Below the pieces are notes generated by a model that worked only from the letters and a program-made list of their open reading frames with translations, did not search any database and was not told the DNA's origin. A DNA stretch of 64,000 bases from positions 1,054,001 through 1,118,000 of the forward strand of contig NZ_LT635549.1 of NCBI RefSeq assembly GCF_900120155.1, read 5' to 3'. Positions 8,009 to 16,064 of the stretch are shown in pieces; position 1 is the stretch's first letter, and every line of letters starts with the position of its first letter. This DNA comes from Clostridium sp. Marseille-P3244. Lineage in GTDB: Bacteria; Bacillota; Clostridia; Lachnospirales; Lachnospiraceae. The position numbers and the translations under genes are program-made.

Positions 8009-9444
8009 AAATATTAGTTGATAACTTAGAAAACCTTTTATTACGCCAATTATATAATTACTGGCTGGAAATAGATGAAAATGCTATTTTACGCCACATT
8101 CCAGAAGCATTAGATTTGATCGAGAAGAATTATTCGGGGATGCCAAATCGAAGATTATGCGATGGAAAAGAGGTTATATTCTCTCCATATATGAGTGTTC
8201 AGTGGATGAATTTCCTTTACAGACTTTCACACGTTCTTTTTTTAAATGGAGAGGACACATCGGCAGATCAAGTTTATTATTTGAATAAAATCATGCACGG
8301 CAATGATTGGTTTTATGCGATTGAGCTTCCTGTGCATTTTCACTGCGAACATCCTTTATGTAGTGTGCTTGGAAGAGCTCAGTATGGTGATTATTTCTTT
8401 ATCTATCAAGGAACAACAGTGGGCGGTAATCGTAAGAAAGGTCAATTATATTATCCTAAAATTGGCGAGAACGTTTTATTATATGCAAATGCTACTGTTT
8501 TAGGTGATACTCATATTGGAAACAATGTTATTATTGCCGCTGATACTTTTTTAATAAACGAAATTGTTCCGGATAATTGTATTGTTTTTGGAAAGTCGCC
8601 TGATATTAGAATAAAGGTTAAATCGGAAAAAGAAATTAAGGAATATACCCAGCATATTTGGGGGGAGATGGTGATGATGAATATTCTTTTTACAATATGT
8701 GGAAGAGCTGGATCTAAAGGATTTAGAAATAAAAATCTAAAAAAAATGAATTCAGTCCCACTTGCGTTTTATACTCTTGCTGCTGTCAAAGGGTATGCCG
8801 ATAAGCATTCGGAAAATATTATTAGAGTTGCGGTAAATACAGATAGCGAGCCATTAAAGGAACTATTTCAAGCACAAACACAAGTTGAAATAGAATTTGT
8901 AGATCGCAAGGAAGAACTTGCAGGTGATGTTGTTCCCAAAGTGGCAGTTATACAAGATACTTATCGTCAGATGAAATCAACAAATCCTGATGTAGTTGTT
9001 GATTTAGACATAACATCCCCATATAGAAGAATTTGTGACATTGAAAATATTGTTTCGGGATTCGTATCTGGTGATTATGATATAATCTTTAGCGTGGTTG
9101 AATCTAGACGTAGCCCATATTTTAATATGGTAGAAAGGAAACCGAATGGATATTACAAAAAGATATGTAAATCCAATTTTACCGCTAGGCAGCAAGCCCC
9201 AAAATGTTATGAATTAAATGCGAGTATTTACGCATATAATCCTTCCTTCTTGGATAGAAGTATTGAAAAGACAATTTTGGATTATAATTGTGGCGTTTCA
9301 ATAATGCCTGATTATTTGGTGTTAGATATTGATTCAGAAGAAGATTTTGAAATGATGCAATATTTACATGAAGTCTATTGTAAGAGAGATGCAGGATTGA
9401 ATGAAGTATATCTTATTGCAAAAAAAATATTGCGCTCCATATGA
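8005..9444 (+). CDS. Fusion: hexapeptide (serine acetyltransferase-like) acyltransferase plus CMP-sialic acid synthetase-like domain
   Basis: A 479-residue two-part protein. Residues 1-210 resemble serine O-acetyltransferases: a helical N-terminus, then a left-handed beta-helix (HCEHPLCSVLGRAQYGDYFF, YQGTTVGGNRKKG, YANATVLGDTHIGNNVIIAA) and the tail VPDNCIVFGKSP. From residue 226 a NeuA-like cytidylyltransferase begins, NILFTICGRAGSKGFRNKNLKKM, with VVVDLDITSPYRRICDIE and a C-terminal LVLDIDSEEDFEMMQYLHE. At the junction GGGGGGAG (8660-8667) precedes two in-frame ATG codons (8674, 8677), so the second domain could also be made alone. This is a second nucleotidyltransferase beside neuA. It may serve a modified nonulosonate. 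Confidence 0.82.
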   Translation: MKILVDNLENLLLRQLYNYWLEIDENAILRHIPEALDLIEKNYSGMPNRRLCDGKEVIFSPYMSVQWMNFLYRLSHVLFLNGEDTSADQVYYLNKIMHGNDWFYAIELPVHFHCEHPLCSVLGRAQYGDYFFIYQGTTVGGNRKKGQLYYPKIGENVLLYANATVLGDTHIGNNVIIAADTFLINEIVPDNCIVFGKSPDIRIKVKSEKEIKEYTQHIWGEMVMMNILFTICGRAGSKGFRNKNLKKMNSVPLAFYTLAAVKGYADKHSENIIRVAVNTDSEPLKELFQAQTQVEIEFVDRKEELAGDVVPKVAVIQDTYRQMKSTNPDVVVDLDITSPYRRICDIENIVSGFVSGDYDIIFSVVESRRSPYFNMVERKPNGYYKKICKSNFTARQQAPKCYELNASIYAYNPSFLDRSIEKTILDYNCGVSIMPDYLVLDIDSEEDFEMMQYLHEVYCKRDAGLNEVYLIAKKILRSI

Positions 9445-9517
9445 ATGATATGATTCATGTGTGGGCTAACTTTAAAAAGTTAGAACATTGAAGAGAAATG
9501 GAAAGAGAGGTAAAATT

Positions 9518-10582
9518 ATGCAAATAAATGATGCTTTTAAAGGAAGAACACTGGTAATCACAGGGGGAACAGGTTCATTCGGGTCAACAGTGCTGAAGCA
9601 TTTCTTGACTACAGATATTGGAGAAATCCGTATCATATCTCGTGATGAGAAGAAACAAGATTGGATGCGGCATACTCTACAAGCTTCTTATCCCGATTAT
9701 TGTGGAAAAGTTCAATTCTATGTTGGCGATGTTCGTAATATAGATTCAGTTCGTGATGTGATGTTTGGAGCTGATTACGTATTCCATGCCGCGGCGTTGA
9801 AAGAGGTTCCTTCTTGTGAATTTTTTCCAATGGAGGCAGTGAGAACAAACATCATTGGTACTGATAATGTGATTACTGCTGCAGTTGAAGCCAAAGTCCG
9901 GCGAGTTGTATTCCTTTCAACCGATAAAGCGGCTTATCCGATAAATACAATGGGCATGACTAAAGCTGTAGGCGAAAAGGTGGTCCAGGCCAGAGCACAA
10001 AAGGCATATGACAGATCAGGTACAGTTCTTGCTTGTACCCGCTACGGTAATGTTATGTGTTCTCGTGGATCAGTTATTCCTCTCTTTATTGATCAGATTA
10101 AGAGAAAAGCACCAATTACTATAACAGATCCTAATATGACACGCTTCCTGATGAATCTGGATGAGGCAGTGGATCTGGTTGCCTTCGCGTTTGAGAATGC
10201 GGAACCTGGGGATCTGTTTGTTCAGAAAGCAGATGCATCGACTATTGGAGATTTGGCTGATGGTGTAATGAAAGTGTTCGGAGAAACTGAAAAGAAAATT
10301 ATTGGATCTCGTCATGGTGAGAAGCTCTATGAGACTTTGGTAACCTGTGAGGAGATGCTGAGAAGCGTGGATATGGGACATTACTATCGTATTGCCCCTG
10401 ATGCGCGAGGCCTAAATTACGATAAGTTTTATGTTCAGGGCACAGTCCACACTGAAGGCGATGAGGCTTACACGAGCTATAACACAAATCGTCTCGATGT
10501 TGATGGTGTGGTAAAAAAAATCATGGGTACAGACTACGTGAAAGAAGAGTTGGAAGGACGTCCTCATGCTGTTGAAGCTTGA
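9518..10582 (+). CDS. capE: UDP-GlcNAc 5-inverting 4,6-dehydratase, CapE/FnlA type
   Basis: About 354 residues, a soluble extended SDR that starts UDP-L-FucNAc synthesis. It has the NADP motif VITGGTGSFGSTV at about residue 13, FHAAALKEVPSCEFFPMEA, and STDKAAYPINTMGMTKA. In the last, methionine takes the place of the usual YxxxK tyrosine, as in inverting dehydratases such as FlaA1 and CapE. The C-terminal region has RHGEKLYETLVT. ATG at 9518 is preferred over the TTG at 9488 because AGAGAGGT (9504-9511) precedes it. It is the first gene of a CapE-CapG-CapF trio, with a short gap after the fusion gene. Confidence 0.9.
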   Translation: MQINDAFKGRTLVITGGTGSFGSTVLKHFLTTDIGEIRIISRDEKKQDWMRHTLQASYPDYCGKVQFYVGDVRNIDSVRDVMFGADYVFHAAALKEVPSCEFFPMEAVRTNIIGTDNVITAAVEAKVRRVVFLSTDKAAYPINTMGMTKAVGEKVVQARAQKAYDRSGTVLACTRYGNVMCSRGSVIPLFIDQIKRKAPITITDPNMTRFLMNLDEAVDLVAFAFENAEPGDLFVQKADASTIGDLADGVMKVFGETEKKIIGSRHGEKLYETLVTCEEMLRSVDMGHYYRIAPDARGLNYDKFYVQGTVHTEGDEAYTSYNTNRLDVDGVVKKIMGTDYVKEELEGRPHAVEA

Positions 10583-10643
10583 CAGAAATCTTATAATAGA
10601 GAATACATACCCCTTATAGGTGGGTGGGAAGAAGGAAAAAACT

Positions 10644-11819
10644 ATGCAATATCCAAATTGGAAAAAGAATGGAAAGATTAAGTTAATGATAATTGTTGGC
10701 ACACGCCCGGAGATCATCAGACTTGCCGCAGTTATAAAGAAGTGTAGGAAATATTTCGATACGATTCTGGTTCATACCGGCCAGAATTATGATTATAGTC
10801 TGAATGGGGTGTTCTTTAAGGATCTTGGTCTTGCGGATCCAGAATTGTATCTGGATGCTGTCGGAGCCAATCTTGGAGAAACGATGGGTAACATCATTGC
10901 AGCGTCTTATAAAGCCATGGTAGAGCTTAAGCCGGAGGCTGTGCTTGTTCTGGGCGATACAAATTCCTGTCTTTCTGTAATAGGAGCTAAGCGTCTTCAT
11001 ATTCCTATTTTCCACATGGAAGCAGGAAATAGGTGTAAAGATGAATGCCTTCCGGAAGAAACAAATCGAAGAATAGTAGATATAATTTCCGATGTAAATC
11101 TGGCATATTCTGAACATGCAAGACGGTATCTCGCTGACTGTGGACTTCCGAAGGAAAGAACCTATGTCACCGGATCTCCGATGGCTGAAGTGTTGACGGA
11201 GAATCTGGATGCAATAAAAGTTTCTGATGTGCATCAGAGATTAGGTTTGAAAAAAGGAAAGTACATTCTTTTATCGGCTCATAGAGAAGAGAATATTGAT
11301 ACAGAAAAGAACTTTACCAGTCTCTTTACTGCGATCAATAAGATGGCAGAAAAATATGATATGCCTATTCTGTACTCATGCCATCCTAGATCAAGGAAGA
11401 GGTTGGAGGCTTCAGGGTTTAAATTAGATCCGAGAGTAATACAGCATGAGCCGCTGGGATTCCATGACTATAACTGTCTGCAGATGAATGCATTTGCGGT
11501 TGTATCTGATTCCGGCACACTTCCGGAGGAGAGTAGCTTTTTTACTTCAATAGGAAATCCAATCGCGGCTGTTTGCATTAGGACATCTACAGAGCGTCCG
11601 GAGGCCTTAGATAAGGCATGTTTTATCCTGTCTGGTATAGATACCAAAGGTTTACTTCAGGCAGTCGATACAGCGGTTGAAATGGTTAAAGATGAAAAGA
11701 ATGGCGGTGCCATTCCGGTGCAGGATTATACAGATACCAATGTGTCAGATAAGGTTGTTAAGATTATTCAATCATACGTTGGTGTTGTGAATAAGATGGT
11801 TTGGAGAAAGGACGTATAG
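10644..11819 (+). CDS. capG: UDP-N-acetylglucosamine 2-epimerase family, CapG/FnlC type
   Basis: About 391 residues, non-hydrolysing epimerase fold. Marks are KLMIIVGTRPEIIRLAAVI, LVHTGQNYDYSLNGVFF, LVLGDTNSCLSVIGAKR, FHMEAGNRCKDECLPEETNRRI, LSAHREENID and VSDSGTLPEESSFF. Between CapE and CapF its expected role is the final epimerisation to UDP-N-acetyl-L-fucosamine. Sequence alone does not separate it from WecB, which makes UDP-ManNAc, but the conserved three-gene order does. ATG at 10644 follows GAAGGAA; the GTG at 10620 would add eight residues that are not family-like. Confidence 0.87.
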   Translation: MQYPNWKKNGKIKLMIIVGTRPEIIRLAAVIKKCRKYFDTILVHTGQNYDYSLNGVFFKDLGLADPELYLDAVGANLGETMGNIIAASYKAMVELKPEAVLVLGDTNSCLSVIGAKRLHIPIFHMEAGNRCKDECLPEETNRRIVDIISDVNLAYSEHARRYLADCGLPKERTYVTGSPMAEVLTENLDAIKVSDVHQRLGLKKGKYILLSAHREENIDTEKNFTSLFTAINKMAEKYDMPILYSCHPRSRKRLEASGFKLDPRVIQHEPLGFHDYNCLQMNAFAVVSDSGTLPEESSFFTSIGNPIAAVCIRTSTERPEALDKACFILSGIDTKGLLQAVDTAVEMVKDEKNGGAIPVQDYTDTNVSDKVVKIIQSYVGVVNKMVWRKDV

Positions 11820-11830
11820 GGAGGTGTGTA

Positions 11831-13027
11831 ATGAATATACTTGTGACGGGTGCCAAGGGCATGGTGGGTACTGCTCTTGTAAATAATCTTAAGAATATTA
11901 GGGATGGAAAGAATCAGACCAGACCGGAAATTAAGATTGATGAGATATATGAATATGATCTGAATTCAACTAGAGAAGAGTTAGAAAAGTATTGCGAGAA
12001 AGCAGACTTTGTTTTTAATCTTGCAGGCGTAAATAGACCGGAGGACCCGGAAGATTTCATGAAGGGAAATTTCGGATTCGCGAGCGATTTGTTGAATACG
12101 CTTAAGGCTAATGGAAATAAAGTAACTATCATGTTGAGCTCTTCTATACAGGCGACACTTTCAGGTCGTTTTGGAGATTCTGAATATGGTCGTAGTAAGA
12201 AAGCTGGTGAGGATCTGTTCTTTGATTATGCAGAAGAGACTGGTGCTAAGGTGGCAGTTTACCGTTTTCCTAATTTAATGGGGCATTCTAGACCAAAGTA
12301 TAATTCGGCAGTATCTACTTTCTGTTGGGCGGTAGCAAATGATGAATCTTTTACGGTCAATGATCGTAGTACAGAACTGGAGCTTCTGTATATTGATGAT
12401 CTTGTAGAGGGGATGTTTGATCTTCTGGAAGGGAAGGAGCAGCATTGTGAGTTTGATGGGGTGGAGACCGTAATTAAGGAAGATGGAAAATATTGCTGCG
12501 TTCCTGTGACTCATAAGGTGACTTTGGGAGAAATTGTAGATCTTCTGGAACAGTTCAAGGCTCAACCGAGCACATTGATGATGCCGAAGATGCCGGAAGG
12601 ATCCTTTGCAAAGAAATTGTATAGCCTCTATTTAACATACCTTCCCAAAGAAAAATTCAAGTATGCAATGAAGATGAGCATAGATGATCGCGGTTCATTT
12701 ACAGAATTAGTACATATGGAAGATTGCGGACAGGTATCCATTAATATCAGCAAGCCTGGCATTACAAAGGGCCAGCATTGGCATAATTCCAAGTGGGAAC
12801 TTTTTATAGTAGTGGCTGGGCATGGGCTTATCCAGGAAAGAAATATAAATACTGGAGAAATAGTAGAATTTGAAGTTTCAGGGGATAAGATCGAAGCTGT
12901 ACATATGATTCCAGGTTGGACGCACAACATTATCAATTTGTCTGATACGGAAAATCTGGTAACTGTAATGACTTGTAATGAAATCTTTAATCCGGATAGA
13001 CCCGACACCTATTACGAGCCGGTTTGA
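11831..13027 (+). CDS. capF: Bifunctional CapF/FnlB epimerase-reductase with C-terminal cupin
   Basis: About 398 residues in two domains. Residues 1-270 form an SDR that starts NILVTGAKGMVGTALVNNL and carries SSSIQATLSGRFGDSEYGRSKK with the YxxxK catalytic pair. Residues 280-398 form a cupin (DRGSFTELVHMEDCGQVSIN, GQHWHNSKWELFIV, PGWTHNIINLSD) with metal-binding histidines. CapF epimerises carbon 3 and then reduces carbon 4 of the CapE product with NADPH. Start 11831 follows GGGAGGTG at 11819-11826, twelve bases after capG. This is the last intact gene of the polysaccharide locus. Confidence 0.92.
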   Translation: MNILVTGAKGMVGTALVNNLKNIRDGKNQTRPEIKIDEIYEYDLNSTREELEKYCEKADFVFNLAGVNRPEDPEDFMKGNFGFASDLLNTLKANGNKVTIMLSSSIQATLSGRFGDSEYGRSKKAGEDLFFDYAEETGAKVAVYRFPNLMGHSRPKYNSAVSTFCWAVANDESFTVNDRSTELELLYIDDLVEGMFDLLEGKEQHCEFDGVETVIKEDGKYCCVPVTHKVTLGEIVDLLEQFKAQPSTLMMPKMPEGSFAKKLYSLYLTYLPKEKFKYAMKMSIDDRGSFTELVHMEDCGQVSINISKPGITKGQHWHNSKWELFIVVAGHGLIQERNINTGEIVEFEVSGDKIEAVHMIPGWTHNIINLSDTENLVTVMTCNEIFNPDRPDTYYEPV

Positions 13028-13043
13028 TATGCCTCTTGTGTGA

Positions 13044-13286
13044 TTGAGACCGTTTCAAGTTTTGTGTAAACTCAAAAAAACTGATATAAGATATGTTATT
13101 AGTTACTCTAGGCAGAGCCATTTGGCGCTTACGGAACACAAGATTCAAAAAGCGCAGGAGCAGGTAAGTAAAACAAAGAAGCAGTACGATGCGGCTTTGG
13201 CTGCGCTGAGCGATCTGTTGGATAAAAAGGAAGCCATCCAGAGAAATGAGCTGGTAAAAGCCATAATGAAGAGCGACAGGACATAA
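13044..13286 (+). pseudogene. Fragment resembling a small coiled-coil protein of Tn1549-like conjugative elements (DUF4315/ErpK-like)
   Basis: The open frame is 80 codons, but only the part after about residue 27 looks like protein: TEHKIQKAQEQVSKTKKQYD, ALSDLLDKKEAIQRNELVKA. This charged coiled coil ending in NELVKAIMKS resembles the small DUF4315/ErpK-type proteins of conjugative elements, which are normally followed by more sequence. The first 26 codons have no ribosome site and look random. I read it as a truncated remnant from a lost mobile element. The family assignment is by memory and weak. Confidence 0.4.
13120..13132 (+). repeat. Direct repeat copy 1 (ATTTGGCGCTTAC)
   Basis: This 13-base word recurs exactly at 14395-14407, and a degenerate longer copy lies at 16539-16569. 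The three copies bracket the HigBA module and the AbiE module. Confidence 0.5.
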
Positions 13287-13461
13287 ATGACGCCGGATTC
13301 CGGAAAGAATATGAATCTTTACAACCGGAATTAATCAGGCTGATATCAGTAAATTGGAGAATGGTACAAGAAATCCATCTTTAAGATTATTAAAAAAACT
13401 GGCAGATGGAAAGGGAATGCAGTTACAGATATCATTTGTGCCTAAACGGGCAGCAAAATAG
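13283..13461 (+). pseudogene. Internally deleted XRE-family antitoxin remnant
   Basis: Two frames together read like one HTH antitoxin. In frame from 13289 comes DAGFRKEYESLQPE, the typical N-terminus of XRE antitoxins of RelE/HigB systems. The frame then shifts near 13323 to TGINQADISKLENGTRNPSL, the recognition-helix half of an HTH_3 domain, followed by LRLLKKLADGKGMQLQISFV and a stop at 13459-13461. The stretch that should hold the first helices is missing, joined at a short CCGGA. No toxin gene is intact upstream. It is a dead antitoxin next to a living HigBA pair. Confidence 0.6.
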
Positions 13462-13560
13462 ATTGCGCTGATCCTGTCCAGCTGGTTTTTGTGAAGTTAT
13501 TATCTCATGGAGTGAGGAAACTAGCACGGTACTAGTGATTTACTGCGTACAATCAGATAA

Positions 13561-13598
13561 TATACCCGATTGACATATACATGTAAATCGGGTATAAT
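13561..13598 (+). promoter_or_regulatory. higBA promoter with overlapping operator dyad
   Basis: A near-consensus sigma-70 type promoter: TTGACA at 13570-13575, a 17-base spacer and TATAAT at 13593-13598. A 10-base inverted repeat, TATACCCGAT (13561-13570) and ATCGGGTATA (13587-13596), overlaps both boxes, and its centre contains a second small dyad, ACAT...ATGT. This is the layout expected for autorepression by HigA. Transcription should begin near 13605, which is the A of the higB ATG, so the mRNA may be leaderless. Confidence 0.8.
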
Positions 13599-13604
13599 TT
13601 AATT

Positions 13605-13886
13605 ATGATAAAGAGCTTTGCAGATAAAGAAACAGAGAAGATTTATCACCAGATCTTTTCTAAAAAGCTTCCACAGTCGATACAACGAGTCGCATTACGA
13701 AAACTGATCATGATAGATAATGCAGGATGTTTGGAGGATCTGCGTGTGCCGCCGGGGAATCGTCTGGAGCCTTTACAGGGTGAACGGGCGGGACAATACA
13801 GCATTAGAATCAATGACCAGTATCGGGTGTGTTTCAATGTTGAAGGAAATGATTACTTTAACGTTGAAATCGTTGATTACCATTAA
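13605..13886 (+). CDS. higB: HigB-type toxin (RelE superfamily mRNA interferase)
   Basis: A 93-residue small protein. It opens MIKSFADKETEKIYHQIFSK, then has LRVPPGNRLEPLQG and YSIRINDQYRVCFNV, the R-x-N-x-QYR-x-CF core of HigB toxins, and ends VEIVDYH with the terminal YH often seen in the family. HigB enters the ribosomal A site and cleaves mRNA. Gene order is toxin before antitoxin, which is the HigBA arrangement. No Shine-Dalgarno is visible; the ATG lies at the predicted transcription start. The operator overlapping the promoter points to control by the downstream antitoxin. Confidence 0.9.
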   Translation: MIKSFADKETEKIYHQIFSKKLPQSIQRVALRKLIMIDNAGCLEDLRVPPGNRLEPLQGERAGQYSIRINDQYRVCFNVEGNDYFNVEIVDYH

Positions 13887-13945
13887 AGGAAGTCAGACAT
13901 ACTGTTAAGAAATACCTTATAGTTTGAGCAGAGAGGAGGTTTCCG

Positions 13946-14278
13946 ATGACTGATTATATTAATGTTCCTACAATAGGTGAGATTTTACAGGAAGAATTTA
14001 TGGAGCCGATGAGCATTTCGGCGTATAAGCTGGCGAAGGAAATCCATGTTCCGGTGTCAAGGATTCAGGATATTTTGCATAATCGCAGAAAGATTACTGC
14101 GGATACATCCTTGCGGCTGGCTAAGTTTTTTGGGGTTTCTGATAAGTACTTTTTGGATATGCAAAATGATATTGATATTAGGAAGCTGAAGGTGAGTCTG
14201 GCAGATGATATCGCTAAAATCAGAGATTGCGAGGTCGTATATTCTTCGGCTGCAGAGCCGCCTGATTATGTAAGATAG
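13946..14278 (+). CDS. higA: HigA-type antitoxin (XRE family)
   Basis: A 110-residue protein with a HigA helix-turn-helix: PTIGEILQEEFMEPMSISAY, KLAKEIHVPVSRIQDILHNR and KITADTSLRLAKFFGVSDKYF, then a charged tail for toxin binding. It neutralises HigB and should repress the shared promoter through the dyad at 13561-13596. AGAGGAGGT at 13931-13939 gives strong initiation, so the antitoxin is likely made more efficiently than the leaderless toxin. It sits 59 bases after higB in the same transcript. Confidence 0.9.
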   Translation: MTDYINVPTIGEILQEEFMEPMSISAYKLAKEIHVPVSRIQDILHNRRKITADTSLRLAKFFGVSDKYFLDMQNDIDIRKLKVSLADDIAKIRDCEVVYSSAAEPPDYVR

Positions 14279-14330
14279 AGCCTCAGGATTTTTTATCAGG
14301 GGGCTGTCAGGAAATAGATAGTCTTAAACA

Positions 14331-14370
14331 GGGGCAGGGTACACGGTAAATCCCCAGTACCGTGTACCTT
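14331..14370. repeat. REP-like palindrome E1 (GGTACACGGTA arms)
   Basis: Perfect 11-base inverted repeat: GGTACACGGTA at 14338-14348 and TACCGTGTACC at 14358-14368, preceded by GGGGCAGG. The arm shares GTACACGG with the arms of the palindromes near 32.3 and 41.1 kb, so it is probably a distant member of the same family. The stretch 14279-14563 otherwise holds a direct repeat copy and the abiE promoter region; no gene seen. Confidence 0.6.
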
Positions 14371-14376
14371 GAGGAT

Positions 14377-14407
14377 TGGGAAATCCGCAGGAATATTTGG
14401 CGCTTAC
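14377..14407 (+). repeat. Direct repeat copy 2, left of the AbiE module
   Basis: These 31 bases match 16539-16569 at about 24 of 31 positions (GGAATATTTG...GCTTAC core). The last 13 bases are identical to 13120-13132. Together they flank the abiE cassette. Confidence 0.5.
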
Positions 14408-14510
14408 TTTGCTTAAAAAAATGGAACGTAATTGATATTCAAATTACTTTTGACGCACAGATTTGGAATAATGTCCGCATATAGTTATTTCGATTTTCAA
14501 AACTGTATGG

Positions 14511-14516
14511 TATAAT
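14511..14516 (+). promoter_or_regulatory. Probable -10 box for abiEi
   Basis: TATAAT lies 47 bases before the likely TTG start. The -35 region is poor (around 14488-14493), so an activator or a weak promoter is possible. Confidence 0.4.
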
Positions 14517-14563
14517 AATTGCGTACATTATTTATTTTTTGCGTGCGGAAAGTTGGTGTCTGC

Positions 14564-15169
14564 TTGAGTAAAAAAGAAATTTTAAAAACGGTAATTGAAA
14601 ATAACGGCGGCATTGCAAAAACTTCAGATTTTGCCGCTAACGGGATAAATAAATACGAGGTAGCGGCTTTTTGTAAAGAAGGAGTCATTGAAAGAATTCG
14701 CAGAGGATTTTATCAGCTCCCCCAAAGTAAAAGTATTACAGAAGAGCAGCTTATACGGGAGCTTCTTCCACAGGGAATTATTTGTGTGGAGTCCGCTTTG
14801 TTTCACTACGGATATAGTGATTTTTCCCCCCGTGAATGGTCGATTGCTGTGCCGAGAACAGCATCCCGTGTAGTAAAGAACATAGAAGAATTTCCGATGA
14901 AAGCTTACTATATTCAAAAGGAATTTTTAGATATAGGTAAGTCCACAAGCAATTTTAACGGTGTAATATTGCCTGTATATGACCGTGAACGAACAATATG
15001 CGATTGTTTTAAGTACCGCACAAAACTTGACAACGAAATTTTTAATAAGGCTGTCAATGTCTATGCTGCTGATGAAAAAAAGAACCTTGCAAATTTGTCT
15101 AAATACGCAAAGGAAATGAAGCTTTATACAAAGGTTATGAATGTAATGGAGGTACTGCTTAATGGCTGA
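14564..15169 (+). CDS. abiEi: AbiEi-type antitoxin, type IV toxin-antitoxin system
   Basis: About 201 residues. The N-terminal winged helix reads SKKEILKTVIENNGGIAKTS and YEVAAFCKEGVIERIRRGFY, the recognisable AbiEi start (IRRGxY), followed by LLPQGIICVESALFHYGYSD and the C-terminal ERTICDCFKYRTKLDNEIF. AbiEi binds DNA at its own promoter and counteracts the AbiEii toxin without direct contact. No ATG fits; TTG at 14564 is the best start, with GGAAAG about ten bases upstream, but it is not certain. It overlaps abiEii by eight bases. Confidence 0.85.
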   Translation: MSKKEILKTVIENNGGIAKTSDFAANGINKYEVAAFCKEGVIERIRRGFYQLPQSKSITEEQLIRELLPQGIICVESALFHYGYSDFSPREWSIAVPRTASRVVKNIEEFPMKAYYIQKEFLDIGKSTSNFNGVILPVYDRERTICDCFKYRTKLDNEIFNKAVNVYAADEKKNLANLSKYAKEMKLYTKVMNVMEVLLNG

Positions 15170-16064
15170 TATTGCTGCATCTGTGCTTGCACGACTGAAA
15201 AATAAGGCAGCCGAAAGTGGAAGAAGTTATCAGCTTTGTCTGCAGCTCTTTTGCCAAGAGGAATTTCTGCGCCGTTTGGAAAAATCCAAATATGCAGAGA
15301 ATCTTGTGTTGAAAGGCGGCTTGTTTATCTACTCTCTTACTGACTTTGACAGCCGAGTGACGGTTGATGTGGACTTTTTGCTCCGCCAAATGCCAAATAC
15401 GCCGGAACAGTTAAAAACCATGTTGGAGGAAATTATTGCAACACCTGCCGGAAATGACTTTATCACTTTTGAGATTAAAGATGTTGCTCCTATTGCTGTT
15501 GCCAAAAAGTATGCAGGAATCGGCGCATCGGTGGTCGCCCGCATTAAAAACACCAAAACACCGTTCAGTATTGATTTCGGTGTGGGGGATATCATCGTAC
15601 CGAAACAGGAAAAACGAAAAATCCCGACACAGCTTTCCGACTTTGACGCTCCAACGGTAAATACATACTCCCTTGAAACGACTATTGCCGAGAAGATTGA
15701 CGCAATCCTCAGCCTGATGGAATTTTCAAGCCGAATGAAGGATTATTACGATATTTACTATCTTGCCAATAAATTTGATTTTGACGGCATAACGCTGGCG
15801 GAAGCTATGAAAAAGACCTTTGATAATCGTGGGCATAGCTTTACTGTTGAACAATTTGAGCAGGTAATGAGATTTGACGATGACGCCGCAATGCAAAAGA
15901 AATGGAAAGCCTTTGTCCGTAAAATTGATACTAAAACGGATGATTACAGCACCGTACTGAAAACAATAAAAGCATTTCTTACAGAATCGTTTGTGGCTGT
16001 GGTGGCTGAAAAAGAATTTGCTAAAAAGTGGTCTGGACAAGACAAGGTATGGAGGGAGAACTAA
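15162..16064 (+). CDS. abiEii: AbiEii-type nucleotidyltransferase toxin (DUF1814)
   Basis: A 300-residue nucleotidyltransferase-fold protein. The active site is in ENLVLKGGLFIYSL followed by RVTVDVDFLLR, the KGG and D-x-D pattern of the DUF1814/AbiEii family, with ETTIAEKIDAILSL and RMKDYYDIYYLA further on (the K and D of later motifs). Related toxins such as MenT and AbiEii transfer nucleotides and stop growth, giving abortive infection of phages. The start overlaps the antitoxin gene, and the stop overlaps the next ATG by one base (TAATG), so three genes are coupled. Confidence 0.9.
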   Translation: MADIAASVLARLKNKAAESGRSYQLCLQLFCQEEFLRRLEKSKYAENLVLKGGLFIYSLTDFDSRVTVDVDFLLRQMPNTPEQLKTMLEEIIATPAGNDFITFEIKDVAPIAVAKKYAGIGASVVARIKNTKTPFSIDFGVGDIIVPKQEKRKIPTQLSDFDAPTVNTYSLETTIAEKIDAILSLMEFSSRMKDYYDIYYLANKFDFDGITLAEAMKKTFDNRGHSFTVEQFEQVMRFDDDAAMQKKWKAFVRKIDTKTDDYSTVLKTIKAFLTESFVAVVAEKEFAKKWSGQDKVWREN

